Of a DNA stretch of 10,486 nt, positions 6,993-10,486 are shown piece after piece. Each line of letters starts with the position of its first letter. Position 1 is the first letter of the stretch. The notes under the pieces were generated by a model. That model worked only from the letters and a program-made list of their open reading frames with translations. It had not been told where the DNA came from and searched no databases. This DNA comes from an uncultured Bacteroidales bacterium (GTDB lineage Bacteria; Bacteroidota; Bacteroidia; Bacteroidales; Muribaculaceae), in NCBI GenBank assembly GCA_900549375.1, contig URNY01000097.1, forward strand, positions 1 through 10,486, written 5' to 3'. The position numbers and the translations under genes were made by a program.

Positions 6993-8126
6993 ATGAAAAA
7001 GAGTATTATAGTGGCGATGGATTCCTTCAAAGGATGCATCAAGTCGCTGGATGCCGGTCTGGCCGTAAGAGAAGGTATCCGCCAAGCAGGGTTGGACTCC
7101 GATATTATTGTTTTGCCTATGGCCGACGGTGGCGAGGGAACTATCGAAATATTAAACCATTATCTTGGTGGCGAGTTCAAAACTTGCCGGACTCACGATG
7201 CGCTTATGAATGAGGTCGAAGCGCGGTTTCATATGTGGCCGGATGGCGAACGCGCGGTCGTAGAACTTGCCGAAGCCGATGGTCTGACCCTGATCGATCA
7301 GAAGCACCGATCCGCCATGAAAGCCACTTCCTTCGGTTTCGGAGAACTTATAAATTGCGCAATCGAAGCAGGCGCCCGAAAGATTATCTGCACCCTCGGG
7401 GGCAGCGCATCCAATGATGCGGGACTCGGCGCTATGCAGGCTCTCGGCCTGCGGATTTCAGCAAACGGAAGATTCCTGACGAAACCGGTTACAGGATCGG
7501 ATTTGCCATTCATCGATGATTTTGATATTTCACATCTGTCGCCTAACCTGTCGGAATGCTCGTTTTCATTCCTTTATGACGCCGACATTCCCTTTACCGG
7601 CCCTCACGGCGCCACTATGATGTATTCGGCTCAGAAAGGAGCCTCTTTAGTTGAACAGAAATTCCTCGAAGCCGGCATGAGGAACATAGCCTCGCTTTTG
7701 ACTGCGCATTTCGGCATTCAGCCCGATTCCATCCCGGGAGCGGGAGCGGCCGGAGGAACAGGCGCCGCTCTCGCCGCATTTCTAAAAGCCACTCCGATGA
7801 AGGGCATTGACACGATTCTGGATGTCGCATCTTTCGATAAACTGCTTGACAACGCCTCTCTTGTAATCACCGGCGAAGGTAAAGCCGATGCTCAGACTCT
7901 TCAGGGTAAGGCAGCGCAGGGTATCCTCAGGAGAGCTTCGGTGAGAAATGTGCCTGTCGTCCTGCTGGCAGGAGCCTATGAGGATAAAGAAATTCTTCAA
8001 GACAGAGGATATGCGTCCCTTATCGATATCAACGAAGGGTTTGATGCCTTGATTGCGGATCCGTGCAATCCGGAAATCGCGAAGTCTCGCATTATATCCG
8101 CAGTAAAACGATATTTACGACAATAA
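6993..8126 (+). CDS. Glycerate kinase, type 1 (GarK/GlxK family)
   Basis: The 377-residue product phosphorylates D-glycerate with ATP; members of this family make 2-phosphoglycerate, which enters lower glycolysis. Visible family marks are VAMDSFKGCIKS (7-18), LPMADGGEGTIEIL (41-54), TLGGSASNDAGLGAMQALG (134-152), IPGAGAAGGTGAALAAF (247-263) and VITGEGKADAQTLQGKA (291-307), in the usual order and spacing. Length is as expected for the family and no break is seen. The start ATG 6993 gives the typical MKKSIIVAMDSFKG N-terminus. No transport or dehydrogenase gene for glycerate or sugar acids is beside it here, so its pathway is not shown by context; it follows the DoxX-like gene at 90 nt and may be cotranscribed. 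No terminator is visible after it: the promoter of the next gene starts 3 nt past its stop codon. Confidence 0.95.
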   Translation: MKKSIIVAMDSFKGCIKSLDAGLAVREGIRQAGLDSDIIVLPMADGGEGTIEILNHYLGGEFKTCRTHDALMNEVEARFHMWPDGERAVVELAEADGLTLIDQKHRSAMKATSFGFGELINCAIEAGARKIICTLGGSASNDAGLGAMQALGLRISANGRFLTKPVTGSDLPFIDDFDISHLSPNLSECSFSFLYDADIPFTGPHGATMMYSAQKGASLVEQKFLEAGMRNIASLLTAHFGIQPDSIPGAGAAGGTGAALAAFLKATPMKGIDTILDVASFDKLLDNASLVITGEGKADAQTLQGKAAQGILRRASVRNVPVVLLAGAYEDKEILQDRGYASLIDINEGFDALIADPCNPEIAKSRIISAVKRYLRQ

Positions 8127-8128
8127 AT

Positions 8129-8159
8129 TTTGCGGAATTTCACGAATTTTATAAATTCG
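8129..8159 (+). promoter_or_regulatory. Promoter of the DUF6377-like regulator, with palindrome over the -7 box
   Basis: TTTG at 8129-8132 and TAAATTCG at 8152-8159 are separated by 19 nt, the same spacing as in the tRNA promoter; the -7 box differs from TAnnTTTG at one base. CGAATTT (8143-8149), TAT and AAATTCG (8153-8159) form a perfect inverted repeat that covers the -7 box. The box ends 4 nt before the ATG at 8164, so a leaderless or nearly leaderless mRNA is expected. The palindrome could be an operator or chance AT-rich symmetry. Confidence 0.6.
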
Positions 8160-8163
8160 CGAT

Positions 8164-9930
8164 ATGTCGATTATAAAGCTCACCCGAACACTTTGCATCT
8201 GCATAATCCTGTTTCCGGCAATTCTCCTGTTATCCGATATCGGATTCAGCTTCCGGATTTACGCACAAACCGGAGTCGCAAAATCTTATGAACCGGAAAA
8301 CTCTGAAATCAACGCATTGCTCACCGGTCTGGATTCTCTATTGGCCAAATCGGATTATTTCATACGGGAGAAAGAGGACCGCATCTCCCGGCTACGCGAC
8401 AATTTGAGAACCGCAACAGATTACGAGAGACGATATTGGCTGACTGCGCAACTGTACGATGAATACAGCGCATATGATTCCGATTCGGCATTGCTCTATG
8501 CCGACCGTGCGCTCAATCTGGCTCTCCGCATGGGGCGCGACACACTTGCCAACGAAATGAGACTGAACAGAATCTACATTCTCTCAGCTACCGGTCTTTT
8601 CGACGAGGCAGGAAACTGCCTTGACAGTCTGAATCCACACACTTTGCCCGATTATCTCGCTGCAAAATATTGCGAACGCGCAATTTTCCTCTCCACCCAT
8701 ATTGACCAATATATCGGAGTCAACAGAAAAACAGAAGTGTATTCACTAAAAGTAGACAGCCTTGTGCAATCGATGCGAAGGCATATCACTCACGATCATC
8801 CTCAATATGGATGGCTTATCGGCTGGAGCAGTCTGAATGTTCCTGACAAAGCCCGCGAGGCTATCCCTGTGCTTACGGATATTGTGGAACGCACCGCCTA
8901 TACCACACGAGGAAACGCAATGGACGCATGGGTGCTATCCAAACTTTATGAGCGCGTAGGCGACGAGCACAACCATCTGAAATACCTTATTCTGTCGGCT
9001 ATGGCCGATGTAAGGGCATGCAATAAGGAAATAGCGTCTCTTGAAGAACTCGCCGCCATTCTATTCAACCGCGGGGATCTCGACAGAGCGAATGCATATA
9101 TCAACCAATGCATCGCCTATGCCAATGAATACAAAAGCAGACCGAGAAACGGTAAACTCTCCCAGTTGCAGGATATGATTCTGAATGCTATTCAGAAAAG
9201 GAACGAACATCAGATAAAGGTAAACCATACTTATATGTGGATTCTGATTGCCATTCTGACCATACTCCTTTTCGCAATTTCATATATTATCCTGCAAAAC
9301 AAAAAACTTCGCTGTTCACGCGCCACACTTGACAATGCAAACCGGGAACTGAACCGGCGTGTAGATGAACTCTCGCGTATCAGGGAAGAGCTGAACCATT
9401 CAAATTCCAAACTGCAACGGATGTATAAAACCGAAAGCGACAATGCGCGTAAACTTGCCGAAATAAACAAATCTAAAGAGGCCTATATAGCCAATATCTT
9501 CACCATTTGTTCCAATTATATCAATAAACTCGAGGATTTCAGGGCAAATATCAACAAACTGCTTACAGCTCGGGATTTCGACAAGGCACTTCGTCTCGTA
9601 AAATCGCCGGAGCTATCATATAGCGAGATAAAGAAACTATGCGCCACTTTCGACGAGATATTCCTCAAAATCTATCCTGACTTTGTGGAAGACTTCAACA
9701 CCCTGCTGAAGCCTGAGGAAAGAATCACGCTCAAAACTCCCGGCAAACTGAATACGGAACTACGGATTTATGCCCTCGTGCGTCTCGGCATGAACGACAG
9801 CGTCAAAATAGCCAAGTTCCTGCATTGTTCTGTGCAGACCGTATACAATACTCGGCAACGCACAAGAAACAAAGCCATTGGTGAGCGCGATGGATTCGCG
9901 GCCGCTGTAATGGCTCTGGGGAAAAAATAA
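8164..9930 (+). CDS. Membrane-anchored regulator with periplasmic TPR-like domain and C-terminal HTH (DUF6377-like)
   Basis: This 588-residue protein resembles the Bacteroidetes DUF6377 family, often found beside susC/susD genes and presumed to regulate them. An N-terminal hydrophobic segment (about 9-30, ending near YAQ) looks like a signal peptide or anchor. Residues 45-345 are helical with TPR-like pairs such as DSDSALLYADRALNLALRMG (105-124) and FNRGDLDRANAYINQCIAYA (301-320), presumably periplasmic. One strong membrane segment, YMWILIAILTILLFAISYII (357-376), is followed by a coiled coil rich in charged residues (about 385-440). The cytosolic C-terminal part (440-588) ends in a LuxR-like helix-turn-helix: LRIYALVRLGMNDSVKIAKF, then LHCSVQTVYNTRQRTRNKA (533-571). 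It has no histidine kinase or receiver domain. It lies 221 nt upstream of a susC-type gene on the same strand. Signal and DNA target are unknown. Confidence 0.85.
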   Translation: MSIIKLTRTLCICIILFPAILLLSDIGFSFRIYAQTGVAKSYEPENSEINALLTGLDSLLAKSDYFIREKEDRISRLRDNLRTATDYERRYWLTAQLYDEYSAYDSDSALLYADRALNLALRMGRDTLANEMRLNRIYILSATGLFDEAGNCLDSLNPHTLPDYLAAKYCERAIFLSTHIDQYIGVNRKTEVYSLKVDSLVQSMRRHITHDHPQYGWLIGWSSLNVPDKAREAIPVLTDIVERTAYTTRGNAMDAWVLSKLYERVGDEHNHLKYLILSAMADVRACNKEIASLEELAAILFNRGDLDRANAYINQCIAYANEYKSRPRNGKLSQLQDMILNAIQKRNEHQIKVNHTYMWILIAILTILLFAISYIILQNKKLRCSRATLDNANRELNRRVDELSRIREELNHSNSKLQRMYKTESDNARKLAEINKSKEAYIANIFTICSNYINKLEDFRANINKLLTARDFDKALRLVKSPELSYSEIKKLCATFDEIFLKIYPDFVEDFNTLLKPEERITLKTPGKLNTELRIYALVRLGMNDSVKIAKFLHCSVQTVYNTRQRTRNKAIGERDGFAAAVMALGKK

Positions 9931-10088
9931 GTGAATAAAGACGAAATATTCTGCACTGCGAAACGTCTGTAAATACTCCCTGATGCAAATTTGGACCTTA
10001 CCAATTCACAATATTTAACAATTCTATATACTCTAATTTACAGCAACTTAATAAAATCTCGAACTTACCTGTCGCCCTTACCACCATT

Positions 10089-10117
10089 TTTGGCGATTGA
10101 AGAATTATATAACTTTG
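10089..10117 (+). promoter_or_regulatory. Promoter of the susC-type gene
   Basis: TAACTTTG at 10110-10117 is a perfect match to the Bacteroidetes -7 box TAnnTTTG. A TTTG at 10089-10092 lies 17 nt upstream, slightly short of the usual spacing. Transcription would start near 10122, giving a leader of about 30 nt before the ATG at 10152. The rest of the 221-nt gap after the regulator gene (9931-10088) is AT-rich, with no clear terminator. Confidence 0.7.
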
Positions 10118-10151
10118 TTGCAGTTAATCTTTCAATCTAACATCATGTGTA

Positions 10152-10486
10152 ATGGAAAAATTTAATCTCAAATGCATCGCGGTTTTTCTCATGCTGATGC
10201 TCCCTTGTTCGCTCAGCGCTCTTGCGGAGATCAACGTTTTGGGAACCGTGAAAGATTCCACCGGAGAGCCCCTCGTGGGAGTCACAGTGCTTGAAAACGG
10301 CACATCCAAAGGAACGTCTTCCGATATCGACGGAAACTTCCGCATCACAGTGGCCGACGGAGCTACCATCCGTTTCAGCTATATCGGCTATAATCCGAAA
10401 GTGATGAAAGCCGCTCCGAAAATGGAAGTTGTTCTTGATGTCGCCGCCAATACTCTTGACGAGGTGGTGGCAATCGGTTACGGCAC
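10152..10486 (+). CDS. SusC/RagA-type TonB-dependent outer-membrane transporter, N-terminal part (3' end outside window)
   Basis: The first 111 codons of a gene that runs off the right edge. The start is ATG 10152; an earlier ATG at 10145 is in another frame. MEKFNLKCIAVFLMLMLPCS followed by LSALA is a signal peptide with likely cleavage after Ala25. Residues 28-98 form a carboxypeptidase-regulatory-like beta domain: GTVKDSTGEPLVGVTVLENG, then SDIDGNFRITVADGATIRFS and YIGY. DEVVAIGYG at 103-111 is the typical TonB-box/plug entry of SusC-type proteins, which import oligosaccharides or other large nutrients together with a SusD-type lipoprotein. Full-length members are about 1000 residues, so only a tenth is visible and the substrate cannot be inferred. 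The gene has its own promoter and follows a DUF6377-like regulator. Confidence 0.93.
   Translation, partial: MEKFNLKCIAVFLMLMLPCSLSALAEINVLGTVKDSTGEPLVGVTVLENGTSKGTSSDIDGNFRITVADGATIRFSYIGYNPKVMKAAPKMEVVLDVAANTLDEVVAIGYG

Noticed and set aside
6489..7085. Open frame of 198 codons on the - strand spanning the DoxX-like and glycerate kinase genes
   Set aside because: Both plus-strand genes are supported by motifs; the minus-strand translation has no family features.
9997..10082. Three CTTACC copies before the susC promoter (9997, 10064, 10077)
   Set aside because: The unit is only six bases, spacing is irregular (67 and 13 nt) and no larger motif surrounds it; likely chance.

Overview
The window looks like chromosomal DNA of a Bacteroidales bacterium, and codon and protein style remind me of gut Muribaculaceae-type genomes (family level is inference). 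The signs are Bacteroidetes-type promoters (TTTG, about 19 nt, TAnnTTTG), mostly no Shine-Dalgarno sequences, a SusC/RagA-type outer-membrane protein start, a DUF6377-type membrane regulator and a DUF4369/TlpA-type lipoprotein. All assignments come from reading the sequence and remembered family motifs; no search was run.

Left part (1-1370, + strand): the C-terminal end of a PII-like protein in a GC-rich segment, a tRNA-Leu(UAG) with a good promoter and a strong terminator, then gpmA (phosphoglycerate mutase). A hairpin at about 1320-1358 separates gpmA from the convergent genes.

Middle part (1377-6096, - strand; read right to left): tdk (thymidine kinase), then cyuA (L-cysteine desulfidase/UPF0597), then a thioredoxin-like lipoprotein. 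These are spaced 38 and 13 nt apart and form a likely operon ending at a hairpin near 3064-3088. Downstream lies a fatty-acid-CoA-ligase-like gene broken by a frameshift near 1908-1920; its two halves are otherwise intact.

Right part (6297-10486, + strand, divergent from tdk): a DoxX-like membrane protein, a type-1 glycerate kinase, a 588-residue DUF6377-like membrane-anchored regulator with a C-terminal helix-turn-helix, and the first 111 codons of a SusC-type TonB-dependent transporter. The regulator beside susC suggests the start of a nutrient-uptake locus (possibly a polysaccharide utilization locus) that continues past the window.

The strongest items for a second look are the regulator-susC pair, the apparently leaderless promoter of the regulator with a palindrome over its -7 box, and the frameshift in the ligase, which can be explained by an 11-nt deletion between short direct repeats. 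I found no CRISPR array, insertion sequence, phage gene, rRNA or defence system.
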